DNA of 64,000 nucleotides from Eutypella sp. D-1 (GCA_023313575.1 JAJTTP010000006.1:372001-436000); one strand, 5' to 3'. Numbered from the stretch's first letter, positions 20,105 to 32,404 are shown. Notes: generated from the sequence alone by a model not told the origin. A program made the numbers and translations.

Positions 20105-23100
20105 ATGACAACAACTACTACTCGCGAAGCCTCCATTGCATCCGCATCCGCTACCGATGCGGTTGATCTCGCCCCAGCAGCACATTTCTCTCTATCACGT
20201 GCTGTCAATGCGCGAAAAGATGAATATGTCAGGCCACACCGGATACGGATAAAGGTAGGCACCTGGAATGTCGCGGCCTGTCCCGGTACCGATAAAGATC
20301 TTGCCAGCTGGTTCGTCGAGGGCCGGGGTCTAGAATCACAGTTTGACTCGCATCTGGCGCATCTACACTTATCCGAAGACAATGTAGAGGCAAAGCATGG
20401 AAAGGAAGAGTCGGAGCAAAACCCCCCAGACCAGGCTGAAGTAGACACGACGACCGGAGATAGGTCCAGTAACAGTAGTGAAAATAAATCGACCCATTCG
20501 AAGGGACAGGAGGAACCGTCAAATGAAGGAACCCAGGAGTCCAGAAGACGCTTGCCTGGTGGAGAAGAGATCGGACTCTACGTTCTTGGCCTGCAAGAGA
20601 TAGTCGGCCTAAATCTTGTCCAACAGTCTTTTTACTCTGACCCTAGTATCATAGCCAAATGGCAGGATGCCCTTGAAGCGGCGTTGCCTAAGGGTTACAC
20701 GCTTGTGGCAAGTTGCCAGCTGGTCGGTCTATTGTTGCTCGTATATGCGTCCCCTGATGTCGCCCCGACTATATCCAACGAGTCAACCGTGTCTACAGGA
20801 ACTGGTGTGTTAGGCTACATGGGCAACAAAGGAGCTGTCGCAACTCGACTTGTGCTAGGAGAGACAACACGCCTTGTATTTGCCAACTGCCATCTTGCAT
20901 CTGGACACGACCAGGCTAGCCTTGAGCGCCGGTGCTGGGATTACAACAAAATCATCACCCAAACCAAGTTTGCCCCCATCGAGTATGGGGGTGTTGAGGA
21001 AGAAGATGGTGACAAGATAGGAGATGAAGACTTTATCGTTGTGTTTGGCGACCTCAACTTTCGTCTAGATGGTCTTCCCGGAGATGATATCAGACGACTC
21101 CTCATGCTACACACGCGCGGCGAATACGATCTCAACAAGAGACCAAGCAAAACACTTGTTGGAGATGATGGTGTGATAGTGATGCGGAATGGCCACGACT
21201 ATGACGGCTCGAATACGCCAAGTTTGGTGTCCCGGGAAAGTAGTTTGGACGACGATAACGATGAAGAGCTTCCTGACCCGGACGACTTTCTTCCCGACCC
21301 CAGTGATGATCCGGCATCTCTACAGGCAACACTAGATTCATTGCTCCCTCATGACCAGCTCAATCGTGCCATGAGAGATCGAAAGGCGTTTCATGAGGGC
21401 TGGCGAGAAGGCCCTATCACATTTTTGCCTACTTACAAGTACGATGTTGGAACCGTTGGTTTGTTCGACTCGTCTGAGAAAATGCGCGCCCCTAGTTGGT
21501 GCGATCGCGTGCTATTCCGCACGCGGAAGGACCTAGAAAGGTACCGACGAAAGTGCCAGGATGAAGAAGAGGCAAAGAAGAGGGACGAAGAGATGAAGCA
21601 GCGGGGTATTGACCGGGCGGCCGAGGATGAGAGTGTCCTGTTCGACTATGACCCTAACGCAGATTCCAGTGCGGAGAATCTAGCCTATGGCGAAGGCTCT
21701 TACGACTATGATGAGTACGACGACACCACAGATGCACATCATTTCACAACTCAAGATGGCTCAATCGATAAGGTCACTTTGGATTTATATACTAGTCACC
21801 AGCGGATCATGTCTTCAGACCATAAACCAATGGTCGCACTGTTCACTCTGGACTATGATGCGGTTGTCCCTGAATTGAAAGCAAGAGTCCATGCAGAGGT
21901 GGCGCGGGAACTTGATAGAGCCGAGAATGAGGGAAGACCTGCTGTCACTATCGTTGTGGAAGGAAAAGATTCGACCGGCGCCCATAATGACGAGAACATC
22001 ACAACTTCCGGTAACGGTGTGGATTTCGGGGAAGTTGGATATCTTCGCGAGTGCCAACGTTCCTTGACAATAGCCAACACCGGTGGCGTGTCTGCCCAAC
22101 TCTCATTCGTCGACAAGCCAGGATTTGAAGAGACCATTGGTGATGAACAGTACAACTGGCTAGGCCGCACATTTGTGCGGTCACCGAACGGTGGCGATCA
22201 ACAAGATGACCCTGAAGAGGAAGTTTTGGGTGACGAGATTACTCTTGATCCTGGCGAGACCGTCAATGCGATCATAAACATACACGTACACGACTTAGCC
22301 CACGTGCGAGCACTGAACGAGGAGTCCACACAGCTAGAAGACGTGCTCGTGCTAAGGGTTGCTGATGGTAGAGACCACTTCATCGCAGTACACGCCACCT
22401 GGCAGCCTACATGTTTTGGCAGGTCTCTGGAGGAACTCATCCGCATCCCTCGCGGTGGAGGGATTCGTGCTCTCGTAGAGCAGCGGAAGAGCGAGGGCAA
22501 AGGGGGGACTATCCCCTATAGTCTCGATGTCCATCACTCATCGCCCGGAGAGTTGTATAAGTTGACCGAGGCTGTGGAGCGTCTTGCTGAACGGGTCATC
22601 GCCGATGAGAACATGCTCGGCCCTGAGGAATGCAGTGTTCCCCGGGACACTCCAGGTTGGCCGTTCGATGACCAGTCGCGGGTTGCCATCGGGCCTGGGA
22701 GGAGCGAAGGAGTCAAAGGAAAGCATGAGCAGGAGGAGTATCGCGTGAAAGTAATTACTGCTTTGGAGGTTGATAAACCCATTCTGGAAGCTTTAGGCGC
22801 AGATGTCCCGACTCTAGCCCGCCTTGAGACTGCCGCCGAAGTACTCCTACTCTTCCTACGCGGCATGCCGGACGGAATAATTACGGCACCGCTTTGGGCG
22901 CGCATCGAACAGGCTCTGCCAAATCTGGGTACGATCTCAACGCTAACCGGTAGAGGTGCCGAAGCCGCGGAGGAGGCCCGTAGCGCTGTCCTAGACATCC
23001 TAGCCGCATCGCCTTATCACAACATCTCTTTCGTCTTCCTTACAGCAATGCTCTCTAAGGTAGCCTCGGAGCTGCTTCCACTCGGAAAGGCCGAATTAGA

Positions 23101-23404
23101 TGCCCTGAACGCCCGCGGCGGGGCCAAACCAAGAGGCGGGGGGCTCGGCTTCCGCCGCAGAACCGGAAGCTCCGACACGGGAGCAGGGGCAGGAGGTGGG
23201 AAGGTGGATGAGGTCGCGATACAGAAGCGTATCGCTTGGGAAAGAAAGGCCGCCGAAATTTTCGGTAGGGCCGTGTGTCGGTCTGGCGGTGACGCCGGGG
23301 GCGGCTCCGGCGGCACTGCGGCTACCAAGGACAAAGAGAGGAAGGCCCTCGAGGAAAAGATGAGGGGTTTAATCGAAGTCTTCATGAGGAGGGATGGCGC
23401 TTAA
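20105..23404 (+). CDS. Inositol polyphosphate 5-phosphatase with ASH and RhoGAP-like region (OCRL/INPP5B type)
   Basis: A single exon. ATG 20105 is the first in frame (an in-frame TTG lies 28 codons upstream) and gives 1099 residues. The IPPc catalytic domain spans about 48-575: KVGTWNVAACPGT, LQEIVGLN, GYMGNKGAVATRL, FANCHLASG, VVFGDLNFRLDG, APSWCDRVLF and SSDHKPMVALF. It is interrupted by two acidic low-complexity insertions (about 90-160 and 385-420). An ASH-type beta-sandwich follows at about 640-770 (VDFGEVGYLRECQRSLTIANTGG). The last 300 residues (SLDVHHSSPGEL, GIITAPLWARIEQ, FVFLTAMLSKV) resemble the RhoGAP-like module of OCRL proteins. The family removes the 5-phosphate from PI(4,5)P2 and related lipids at endomembranes. 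All catalytic motifs are intact. Confidence 0.92.
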   Translation: MTTTTTREASIASASATDAVDLAPAAHFSLSRAVNARKDEYVRPHRIRIKVGTWNVAACPGTDKDLASWFVEGRGLESQFDSHLAHLHLSEDNVEAKHGKEESEQNPPDQAEVDTTTGDRSSNSSENKSTHSKGQEEPSNEGTQESRRRLPGGEEIGLYVLGLQEIVGLNLVQQSFYSDPSIIAKWQDALEAALPKGYTLVASCQLVGLLLLVYASPDVAPTISNESTVSTGTGVLGYMGNKGAVATRLVLGETTRLVFANCHLASGHDQASLERRCWDYNKIITQTKFAPIEYGGVEEEDGDKIGDEDFIVVFGDLNFRLDGLPGDDIRRLLMLHTRGEYDLNKRPSKTLVGDDGVIVMRNGHDYDGSNTPSLVSRESSLDDDNDEELPDPDDFLPDPSDDPASLQATLDSLLPHDQLNRAMRDRKAFHEGWREGPITFLPTYKYDVGTVGLFDSSEKMRAPSWCDRVLFRTRKDLERYRRKCQDEEEAKKRDEEMKQRGIDRAAEDESVLFDYDPNADSSAENLAYGEGSYDYDEYDDTTDAHHFTTQDGSIDKVTLDLYTSHQRIMSSDHKPMVALFTLDYDAVVPELKARVHAEVARELDRAENEGRPAVTIVVEGKDSTGAHNDENITTSGNGVDFGEVGYLRECQRSLTIANTGGVSAQLSFVDKPGFEETIGDEQYNWLGRTFVRSPNGGDQQDDPEEEVLGDEITLDPGETVNAIINIHVHDLAHVRALNEESTQLEDVLVLRVADGRDHFIAVHATWQPTCFGRSLEELIRIPRGGGIRALVEQRKSEGKGGTIPYSLDVHHSSPGELYKLTEAVERLAERVIADENMLGPEECSVPRDTPGWPFDDQSRVAIGPGRSEGVKGKHEQEEYRVKVITALEVDKPILEALGADVPTLARLETAAEVLLLFLRGMPDGIITAPLWARIEQALPNLGTISTLTGRGAEAAEEARSAVLDILAASPYHNISFVFLTAMLSKVASELLPLGKAELDALNARGGAKPRGGGLGFRRRTGSSDTGAGAGGGKVDEVAIQKRIAWERKAAEIFGRAVCRSGGDAGGGSGGTAATKDKERKALEEKMRGLIEVFMRRDGA

Positions 23405-23831
23405 GAAGGGAGAGGCCATGGCTTACACGGGTCATCCACTTTATTGTCGTGTTTGCGGATAGGATACGCAAGGATGAGCGGTGCGAAACAAACACGATGT
23501 TAGAAAATAAATCAGCATAAGGTATAAGTAGAACACTAAATAGAGCAGGTTATGGATGTGTCAAATACGCAAATAGCATGTCCGATGGCGGTTATTGGCG
23601 AAGCTCCCTTTGCGTTCATTATCCACCATACAAGTCTTGTGACCAAATTCTCAAACAACCTTACAGTATAGGCAGGACGGGGCTCCCCCTTTCTCACCCT
23701 ACTTATGGAATGTTAAGGAATAAAGCACCCCAGGCCTTATATCTACACAAGGACGATAATTACTAGTACTAAAGTGATTCACATCTGATACAGGGTATAA
23801 TAAGATAGACACGCTCGAGATCAACTCTATA
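23405..23831. other. 3' spacer; nothing recognised
   Basis: AT-rich 3' flank of the 5-phosphatase with no coding signal. Confidence 0.45.
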
Positions 23832-24292
23832 TTAATATTTCCGGACTGGGTATGCAAAGACACGCAGTCGCCCCACGGTCTGTTCTACATGGCTTGAATA
23901 CTCAGCAATGTTTCCAACAACTCCGGAAAAGGCCATATATATAGAATCGTTTCGTGTACCCTCACACAACTTGATCTTTCTTTCAGCTATCTCTCTGCTT
24001 TCACTCCTTCCCCTCTCCCTACTCACCTCTTTTAAATCAAAGCATCTTGCCGCCTTTAGTAGAAGAATCAGCCACTTACATAGGTACTGTACCTCCTCCA
24101 GTCGCAGCTGCTGTATAGCTTGTGGTTGCACTTCGACATCTGGTACCAGCCCAGAAAAGACTCCCGGTTCGCCTCGCATCTGCAGCGTCAGTACAAGTCG
24201 ACTATTGGTCGTGGCCATTCATAGCGCTCCCCGCCTGAGGCGAGTCGACCGGGACGCAGTCCACGATAGGGTTGCTGTTGTTGACGGCCATT
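23832..24292 (-). CDS. Possible small transcription unit with overlapping short frames
   Basis: On the minus strand a TATATAAGG-like box lies near 24483-24492. A CA/A-rich leader follows, and then an ATG in excellent fungal context (CAAAATGGC) at 24292. That frame is only 29 codons (MAVNNSNPIVDC... to a TAG near 24204). A second ATG at 24218 opens a 128-codon frame (MATTNSRLVLTLQM...) that overlaps the first by a few codons in another register. Strong donor-like GTAAGT and GTGAGT words downstream suggest the annotated frame may be spliced instead. No family is recognised. It could be an upstream-ORF-controlled gene, a spliced small protein, or chance. Confidence 0.27.
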
Positions 24293-27200
24293 TTGATTAG
24301 GTGGTCTGTTGATTGTTTTTTTCTTTTGGTTGGTTTATATTGTTCTGGATGCTGGATCTATGCGGTCAACAGGCGATGGCTTGATTTAGGTAGTTGTTCC
24401 AATCTGTCTGTCAATGGTTGGAATGTTGGGATGCTGATGATGGAGATGGAAAAGAGAAGTGGCATTTTGGGGTTGACGGGATCCTTATATAGACATCGTG
24501 GGCAAGGTATCTCAGGTTCGCTGCTAGAATATTTGAAAGAATGACCGTTATAACAGCTTAAAGATGATGTTCACGAGATGAAAAGCCGCGAGTTTATTGG
24601 GGTCATTATCCACAGAACAGCGGTATTGTCGCTTGCATCGTGGATGCTTTAGCATAAAAGTATCGGTATGCAGCCCTAAGCCATAATTCTGCGTCACTAG
24701 ATTACAAAGACAACTATTCTTTTGTATCTAACGGAACAATGCAGCTAGAGATTTTATTAAATTGAAAGGCGTAAGTTCAACTCGAAGGACCGTCAATTGC
24801 ATTATTGCTAGTTAGGTTACTGACAAAGATTGCACTATGATGGTAAACAAAGGAAAGGGGTATCAAAAAGCTGAAACCGGAACTCGACCCGATGCTTTCC
24901 TTGAGGACCATTATCTAGACCAATCTGTTGCTACTATTGATTAATTCAGTCACATACAAGATATTGCAGCATAATCCGGTAGAAGATAAAAGCCTATCAA
25001 GGCTGGGATCATTCGCAGATGTGGGGCACCGCGCCCCTATTTACCCCTATTCCAAACGGTGACGTGTTACTTACGGGGGACATTTCGAATAAAAGTTCTT
25101 TTATACTGACTGGCACTTCAAAAGATATCCCCTATCGTCAAGATTGAAGAACAATGGAGTATACCCATAAACATTTGACATACAGGGCTTTGGCAAGTCG
25201 AGACGTCAATCCATACATATTGCATGTCGAAGATAAAAGACAGATAAGAATTGCTTTATTCTATCTGCAGCACATAATGCTATCTTCGGATTGAAGTATC
25301 TACTTCTGCCAGTCAATATCCCTTACATCCTTCCCTTGGTACCAATGAAAGCGGCGTACGTGTCGTTAGTTTCTACATACAACAAGTCGACACAAGCTCC
25401 TTTGATTCTTCTTCGTTTCCTCGCCTATTGCCTGCGGCTATGCCATGTTGATACTGATTCATATAGTTCGAAGTGATAAATATTATGAAGCGGTGTAGAT
25501 ACACCAGTAGAGTCGCAAGCTGAAACGCAAAGGACAAAACGGTTGGCGATATGATCAAAGGCTCTTTTGAGACCTTACGTAGTATCAGCCTACTTGACCC
25601 CTCGGTTACACCGCATGTGGAACCTTCCTTAAGTACATCGTTAACATAACATCATAACATGACGTGCATAATGCGCCGTGCCGAGCGCGGGCGGCGCCAT
25701 GTCTCGGTGATTCTAGAAGCCCGCCTCCGGTCAGCGTTGGATAATTATGTGACACCGAGCAAGGGGACCCCGCCGTTCTGGCCTAACTGGATTTCGCTGC
25801 GCTGCGACGCCGGGGCCCGGATTCCTAACTAGTACAGGAAGTCTTGCGAGGTAAGGGTGCCTTTGGGGCTGACCAGGCGCAGAGCTCGGAAAACGAATCT
25901 GCATGCAGGAATTACATAAGGGGTGCGTGCAAATAATCGATGAAGAGATCTCAGGCCTGCCCTGCCACTCGGCTTCACTCACCGCCTACGCCTATACCTG
26001 CGAATTGTAAGTATTGAAAGGTGCATGGCTAATCTGGCAGACTGGGATTGCAACGTCGACGGGTCAATTATCGAATGAGGGGCTCAACCGTCTCGGGAGA
26101 GTCTGGGAGGCTGCCTTGACCTTGTTCCCCCACTTCCGATCTAAGAAAGCATATTTCTTTTGCTTGGCGCATTGCGGGCAGTCAGTTGGCTGACTGTCCG
26201 TTCGATCATGTCCGCTGTCGTAGACTTTCCAGTAGGGAACCTGGAATTAAATACCCCGCGCTCAACGAATTGTGGACGCTGCACTTATGTAGGATAGCCA
26301 GAGGAGATGATTTGAGAGACATCTGCGCAGCTGAATACAAACCTCATAGGCTTTCGAGACATAAGTAGTCTAGATAGTTTCCAGTATGGGGTATGACGGG
26401 CGCGGGGTGGCTTGTGGCAGCCTACAGCTTACCGGTAAGCCGCCTATTGCACGACTAACGGGCAAACGAGCCTGGTGAATTCATTCATTGGATATATGGA
26501 AATTGAAAAAGAATTAACCAAGGCCCATTCCAATATATTTTACTACGTCAGCCATAGTATACATCGAATGGGAGCATTTAAAGTCAACTGCCCTCGTAGC
26601 GTAAGCGTTTAGGGGCGTGTAGTTTGGGAAATACAACCGAGTTGGAATCTTGATATGAGAGGTGAAATAGTGGCAGGCGCCGTAGCTGGCTCAGCGGCCG
26701 CTGCCATAAACGTGGCATCGCGTGGCCCGACGTTCTAGAGCGGAAGCCGTCAAAGGCTGAATAATGCATACACGTATCCTATGCTGGCCATCCCGATGTC
26801 ATTGGGCCGCCTAGCCTCATACCTGACTAAGTATTCTTTGCCTTACTCCTTATCTCGGGGCTTTTGCCTAAGCTATATAATAGCGAATCTATGGATCTAG
26901 CAAAGGGTTGGAGAATATACCTAGGCCCGAGATTACGTTCTCATATGGCATGCACCCAGTGCTTGCAGCCTCAGAAATCGGAGCCGAATCTACACATAAT
27001 TACGGTATGGAATGGTTCGCGATCGGATTTGCTCGAAGCCGGGCGTTTTTCTGTGACACCTTCCACACAAACACAGCCAGATCCTTCGGCGGCCGGTCTT
27101 TATACAAGGGGCAGGTGATGTTATGGCTGGTCCAGACAAGAGTCAAAGGTTGTTGGTAGCTGTCTGAGAAGGCCGGTGCATCCGTTTCTCATTGGCTGCT

Positions 27201-29144
27201 CGTGCTTTCCCTTATCTCTGGGCGGAACGACGCCCGTTACTTGGCGTGCCCTTGGCGGATCCAACGGACTGGTGATTCAGATAAGGAAATGCGCCAGTTA
27301 CATCCAACTTACTACATATACGAAATACTGACTAAGGGACATCTCAGGGACATGAGTCGCTTCCTTGCCTACCTAAGTAGGGTTATTATTGAACCGATTT
27401 CCACTATGAGTCCTCGAAAGTGGTAAATGGAAAATCGGACGTAGGCTTCTTGTTTCTCTTAAAACCGAGATCATTTGCTATTGTGTTTCAAGTGTTGTCA
27501 TTCTCAATTTTGGGACACTTGGGAAAGAGTCTACTTGGGAAGCTGAAGGAAAGATATGTACTTTAGTAGGTAGGTAGGCACATATATTATCAGAGCGGAA
27601 TTGGCGATGGCCTAGTCTCCGAACCAACATAGTTCAGCAACCACCCAAGAGTGATATGTCAACTACTACCTAGGTACATCATAGCTTTACAGTCGGTTTT
27701 TTTTTTTTTTTTTTGAATACCTTGTCTACCTAATGGAACGCATGTGATAGATTCATATTAAGTATTTCTGAGGTCCTAACAGGTGCAACTTGCATACCCA
27801 ACCTTGAAAAGGTACAAACGTCAATTATGGGGTAGGTGGAACCTCCCTGGAATGTCTGGAATGTCAGCCCCGGCCAGCCTGGCAAGCCCTGAAGATCTCT
27901 AGCGATGGGTATTACAAATGGAAATTGGAAAGGAGATCTGAAGTGGGGCAGTGATATACGCTAGCCGTAACTCTATTTTAGAACCGGGAATCCCTTATCT
28001 TTATCTTCCATCTTCAGTCCTTTAGCCTTTTACTACCAAGTACTTGAGTCAAAGGTGCCTGGACCGCCATTTTAGAATATTAGTTATCTCTCGGTCTCTC
28101 TGATGAGTAGCATCTTAAATCACCCGGAAACAGAGCTTCTAGATGCGATAGGCGAGTCATCATGGGTGTCACACCGGTTGAGGGACCTTAGTTTACACCT
28201 CTCACTTTATAGGCCCCTTACTGTTACACGTACCTGATCATCTGCGAGGAGGTAGCACTGGAACATCAACCATGTTACCAAGAAATCCGCTGTAAACCTC
28301 GAAAAGGGCTGCAAACTCCCTTGAATAATATTATGCGAACGGCTATTCATCCATGGATTTCATGGCTGTCCTACCGCGGGCCGCCTGTCTTAAGTCTTCT
28401 GTAGTGTTACTTAAATAGACTCATCTGCCCCAATCTCGCGCTGCCTGATCTCATGCGTATGAGTTACTAATCAATGTCAAACAAACTCTTATAACCAAGA
28501 TATACTCTAACATGAAGAGTATACAAGCTACAGATTTGTATGTTACCGTGTGTAATTTTTCGTGGTCCGTTATCTATAAACCGCAGCTGAGAAACCGCCT
28601 CGTCGGTACTAGAAATACCACTCGTTTTCCGGCTCGCTTACAGAGAAATATAGTCTCTCCAATTGGCTACCTGGTGGTTGTTCAGCTTCTGACGCCTTAG
28701 CAAGCGTTACCACCCAAGTCTCCTGGTTGTTCTCAGTGTGCATCTAGTAGGGTCCACCGTTATGTATCATTGCCGCTACCGCAACCACGAATTCCCGGGG
28801 TAGCCTACCTACTGACACAAGCCAAGGCCCGTTCAGAGGTGTAGTGCAAGCTCGGGCCTGTTCCCTTATCTATAACCTGACAGACGAGTTTCGCCGGGTG
28901 TAGCGGAACCTCTTTCTACCACCCTATAAGCTGAGGTTGTTGTTGGCGTTACATGTCGAAGAGAGCCTGCTACGCTGTACCTGATTTGAGACGTGTAGGT
29001 TGTTGAGTGTATGGTGTAGGGGGCCTTGCATATGAGTATTTACAGAGAGATATATTCCCGTCAAATATAGTGGTGCACAGTAACAACCCTTAAGGTGACC
29101 GGTTACCTGGAACCTTGAAACCCGCATTCGGTGCTCCCGCAGCT

Positions 29145-29151
29145 CTTATCA
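29145..29151 (-). promoter_or_regulatory. GATA-factor site (TGATAAG) upstream of ammonium transporter
   Basis: CTTATCA on the plus strand reads TGATAAG on the minus strand, a match to the HGATAR nitrogen-regulator consensus, about 610 bp upstream of the ATG. Confidence 0.3.
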
Positions 29152-29422
29152 GTGACCCACCACACTAAATTTAGTGGTACAGTGAATGGGGCCACTTAAG
29201 GAATCCGCTAAACAAGCCATCGACATGGCAGGCATGGCAAGCTTGGCAATGTACGCTTTATACTTACTAGGGTTGCTCATATGAGCTCAGGATCCAACTG
29301 TCCCAAAAGATTAATACGACTCACTTACACAAGATTCCTGAAGATTTCACACTATTTCGACCACCAAGAGAGCACCGACCTTCCCAAACACCCCCAAAAT
29401 GCGTGCACAAGTGTAGTGTTAT

Positions 29423-29428
29423 AGATAG
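29423..29428 (+). promoter_or_regulatory. GATA-factor site (AGATAG) upstream of ammonium transporter
   Basis: A second HGATAR match about 333 bp upstream of the ATG. Ammonium transporter genes of this class are classic targets of AreA/NIT2 regulators, which makes the site plausible but unproven. Confidence 0.3.
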
Positions 29429-29760
29429 GCCAGCTATTCGTCCGGACCCTGGCGTTTAGTCACGTAGGACTGAGTTATGCTGGCTGTCTTACATACGTAT
29501 TTATTAAACTATAACACACACCCCTGGTTTTCTGTCTGTTCCTATCCCCTCCGTTCTTTTCTTCTTTTCTTGTCTCACACTTAGTCTCTATCCGAAAACG
29601 CGGCATCACGAGCGTCGTCTGACGGGAATGCTTAGGGGTATTAGGGACAAGCGGACATTGCATAGTTACATACCCTTGAGTCTGAGATACTAGCCGGCCG
29701 ACTACCCGTCACGTTTAATCCACCTCACAGTATAGACTTGGGTTTCATAACACCGCAAAT

Positions 29761-31421
29761 ATGTCTCTATACGCTTTAACGTACAACGGCACCGAGGGGA
29801 AAGCCGACGCCGGTTATTCCGCGGGCGTCGAGGATCTCAACGTCTTCTATGAGGTACGACATGTTTAGAAACTTTCATTTTCCCAGTTTAACCCACTCCA
29901 CGGCTCAAACACATGCTAATTAATTAAAACGTGACATATTTCAGAGCGGCAACTTCGCGTGGCTGATGACATGTTCGGCGCTGGTGCTCCTCATGATCCC
30001 AGGTGTCGGTTTCTTCTACTCCGGCCTTGCCAGGCGCAAGTCAGCGTTGTCACTGATCATGCTATCCCTGATATCTATTGCCGTCGTTGATTTCCAGTGG
30101 TTCTTCTGGGGTTACAGCTTGACCTTCTCCCACACTGGCGGCCCGTTCCTCGGAGACTTGACCAACTTTGGCCTTATGAAGACGCTTGCCCAGCCTTCTG
30201 TCGGCGGCGCGAACCTTCCCGACTTATTGTTCTGTCTGTACCAGGGCATGTTTGCTGCGATCACGTAAGTCCATGCTTTTTTTTTTTCTTTTCTATATTA
30301 TACGCATACTCTGCAAGTTCTAACAGACAATAACAGCCCGGCGCTTGCCATCGGTGCTGCCGTCGACCGAATGCGCATTCTTCCCACCATCGTCTTCATC
30401 TTCGTGTGGACTACGGTAGTCTATGACCCGATCGCATTCTGGACCTGGAACTCGAATGGCTGGTCCTTCAAGATGGGTGGCCTCGACTACGCCGGTGGTA
30501 CACCTGTTCACATCTCCTCCGGTGCTGCTGCGCTCGCGATGTCCCTCATGCTCGGCAAGCGCACTGGATACGCGAAGTCCGCCGGTCTTCCTTACCGACC
30601 ACATAACGTTACGATGGTTGTCCTGGGCACTGTCTTTCTCTGGGTGGGCTGGTTTGGATTCAACGGTGGCTCTGCCCTGGGCGCCAACATCCGGGCGGTT
30701 ATGTCACTTATCACCACTCACCTTGCCGCTTCGATGGGCGGCATCACCTGGATGATCCTTGACTACCGCCTCGACCGCAAGTGGTCCGTCGTCGGGTTCT
30801 GTTCCGGTGCCATTTCGGGTCTCGTCGCCATTACCCCTGGCGCCGGTTTCGTCACACCCTGGGCCGCCGTTATCTTTGGTATCGTTGGTGGGATTGCTTG
30901 CAACTTTGCCACGAAGCTCAAGTTCCTGTTCAGCGTCGATGAGGCTCTCGACATTTTCGCGGTCCACGCCGTGGGTGGTATAGTCGGCAACTTGCTAACC
31001 GGTATCTTCGCTGCGTAAGTCAAATACTGTAACCCAAGTGTTTTATGTGCTCCTCCTAACATTCTATAGCGACTACATTACCTCACTGGACCCATCTCTC
31101 TCAGGCGCGGGCTGGATTAGCCACCACTATGTCCAGCTTGGCTACCAGATCGCCGACTGCTGCGCCGGTTTCTCCTGGTCCTTTGTCCTCACCTGCATCA
31201 TTCTGTTTCTCATCAACCTAATCCCGGGCCTGCATCTCCGTGTCAGCGCCGAGGATGAGGAGCTTGGCATCGATGATGTTCAGCTAGGCGAGTTCGCCTA
31301 CGACTACGTCGAGGTCCAGCGTCACACGGTCGAGACTAGCCTTTCATCGGAGGCTGTTGGAGGCGCCCCCGTGTCCTCTAGTAGGAACAGTCACACTGAG
31401 AAGAATGGCGAAATCGTTTGA
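29761..31421 (+). CDS. Ammonium transporter (Mep/Amt family), four exons
   Basis: Exons 29761-29853, 29945-30264, 30337-31014 and 31070-31421 give 480 residues. Introns of 91, 72 and 55 nt have GTACGA or GTAAGT donors and CAG or TAG acceptors. Splicing restores FYE-SGNFAWLMTCSALVLLMIPGVGFFYSGL and AAIT-PALAIGAAVDRMR. The 11-helix Amt fold is complete, with the twin pore histidines in HISSGAAALAM (about H196) and FAVHAVGGIVGN (about H348) and the DFQWFFWGYSL signature. The cytosolic tail of about 60 residues is acidic. The protein imports ammonium across the plasma membrane. The GCK-like feature of Mep2-type sensors cannot be decided here. Transcription is probably nitrogen-regulated (see GATA sites). 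Confidence 0.95.
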
Positions 31422-31773
31422 ACTTGATGAGATGTTTCAATTATCGCGATATCTAACTTGTGTTCGGAGACCTCGGGTGGGGGTTTTTCTGGACAAAGAC
31501 TTTTAGTTGAATAAATAATGGAAGATGCTAAGCCGGACTGAATGTAATTAACTCCTAGAGACTAGGCGTTCAAGAGATATACCCATTTGCTTCTATGACC
31601 GGAGGGCGTCCAGCAGGTGGCCTCGTGTGACTGTTCGGGCCTTCACCGATGAACTATACTGTCAGGGATGAGAACGCTAGCTTCATTCCCAGAACGTTTC
31701 CGACGTGTCCATAGGTATGCCACATTCCAGTTAATTCTTCCAACGATACATGCGAACTGATTACGATTTTGAC
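31422..31773. other. 3' spacer; nothing recognised
   Basis: 3' flank of the ammonium transporter with no coding signal. Confidence 0.45.
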
Positions 31774-32226
31774 TTATTTAAGCTTAGCGAAACCTGCAGC
31801 TCCATTGTTCACCTTCTTACGAACATGGAATACCTTTTCAAATTGTGTCTCTTTAATCGTAAACGAGGTACTGGACCCAAGAGGGATTGATGCCAAGAGT
31901 ATTTCTCTACGCTGGTAGTAGGTAGTTAGGATGGTCTCGGGTGAAACACCAGGCACCTGTCGTGAGACAATGCTTTCCCGATAAGACCACAACGGGTCCG
32001 GCCAAAGGCCCTGGCTATTTCCGCATCCGGTATAATACCCCCAATAGGGGCTCAAAATATGGCGATGCGACTCGAAGGGACGGTTCGCTTTCAGTGCTCG
32101 CCCGCGCGCGATTATCCCGTAAATAAAGGGCTCAAAGGAAGGATGCGGGACTTGCGATGGGTTCTTAGCCGATTCATTTGTCTCCTCCCCCTCCCGACTT
32201 GGTCGTGATTCCTTGGTTCTTCTCAT
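31774..32226 (-). CDS. Hypothetical 150-residue protein
   Basis: An open frame of 151 codons from an ATG at 32226. The product is basic at the N-terminus (MRRTKESRPSREGEE), aromatic-rich in the middle (HILSPYWGYYTGCG, WPDPLWSYRES), and shows no signal peptide, membrane helix or known domain. The ATG context is weak (T at -3). Its 5' end lies 180 bp from the divergent gene at 32405. It could be a real lineage-specific gene or a chance frame; the even amino-acid composition slightly favours real. Confidence 0.33.
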   Translation of the reverse strand: MRRTKESRPSREGEETNESAKNPSQVPHPSFEPFIYGIIARGRALKANRPFESHRHILSPYWGYYTGCGNSQGLWPDPLWSYRESIVSRQVPGVSPETILTTYYQRREILLASIPLGSSTSFTIKETQFEKVFHVRKKVNNGAAGFAKLK

Positions 32227-32404
32227 CCACCTGAACACCCGTCGTCACTCACATAGATAGGTAGTTGGATCGGCCACCTAAAACTTGCGTGGTCAGTTTG
32301 AAGTTGACCCGATCAAGTCTGTCTCCGCTTCCCGTTCAGCCGGAGCCTATAAGCCACACTACTAGCAGAGGAGCAAGAGCGAAGCTCTACAACTTCTAGT
32401 CACC

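Larger units (their letters stand above)
24293..29760. other. Large gene-poor region
   Basis: About 5.5 kb in which no frame longer than about 85 codons looks protein-like and no transposon protein block is recognisable. It contains an 18-nt T-run at 27697-27714, TAGGTA-type words near 27560-27680, and a GC-richer island near 25670-25880. The last 600 bp are the promoter of the ammonium transporter. It may be RIP-eroded repeat DNA, but that cannot be shown by eye. Confidence 0.5.

Noticed and set aside
27697..27714. T18 run as a possible retroposon poly-A tail
   Set aside because: No target-site duplication, reverse-transcriptase block or SINE-like promoter boxes were seen beside it.
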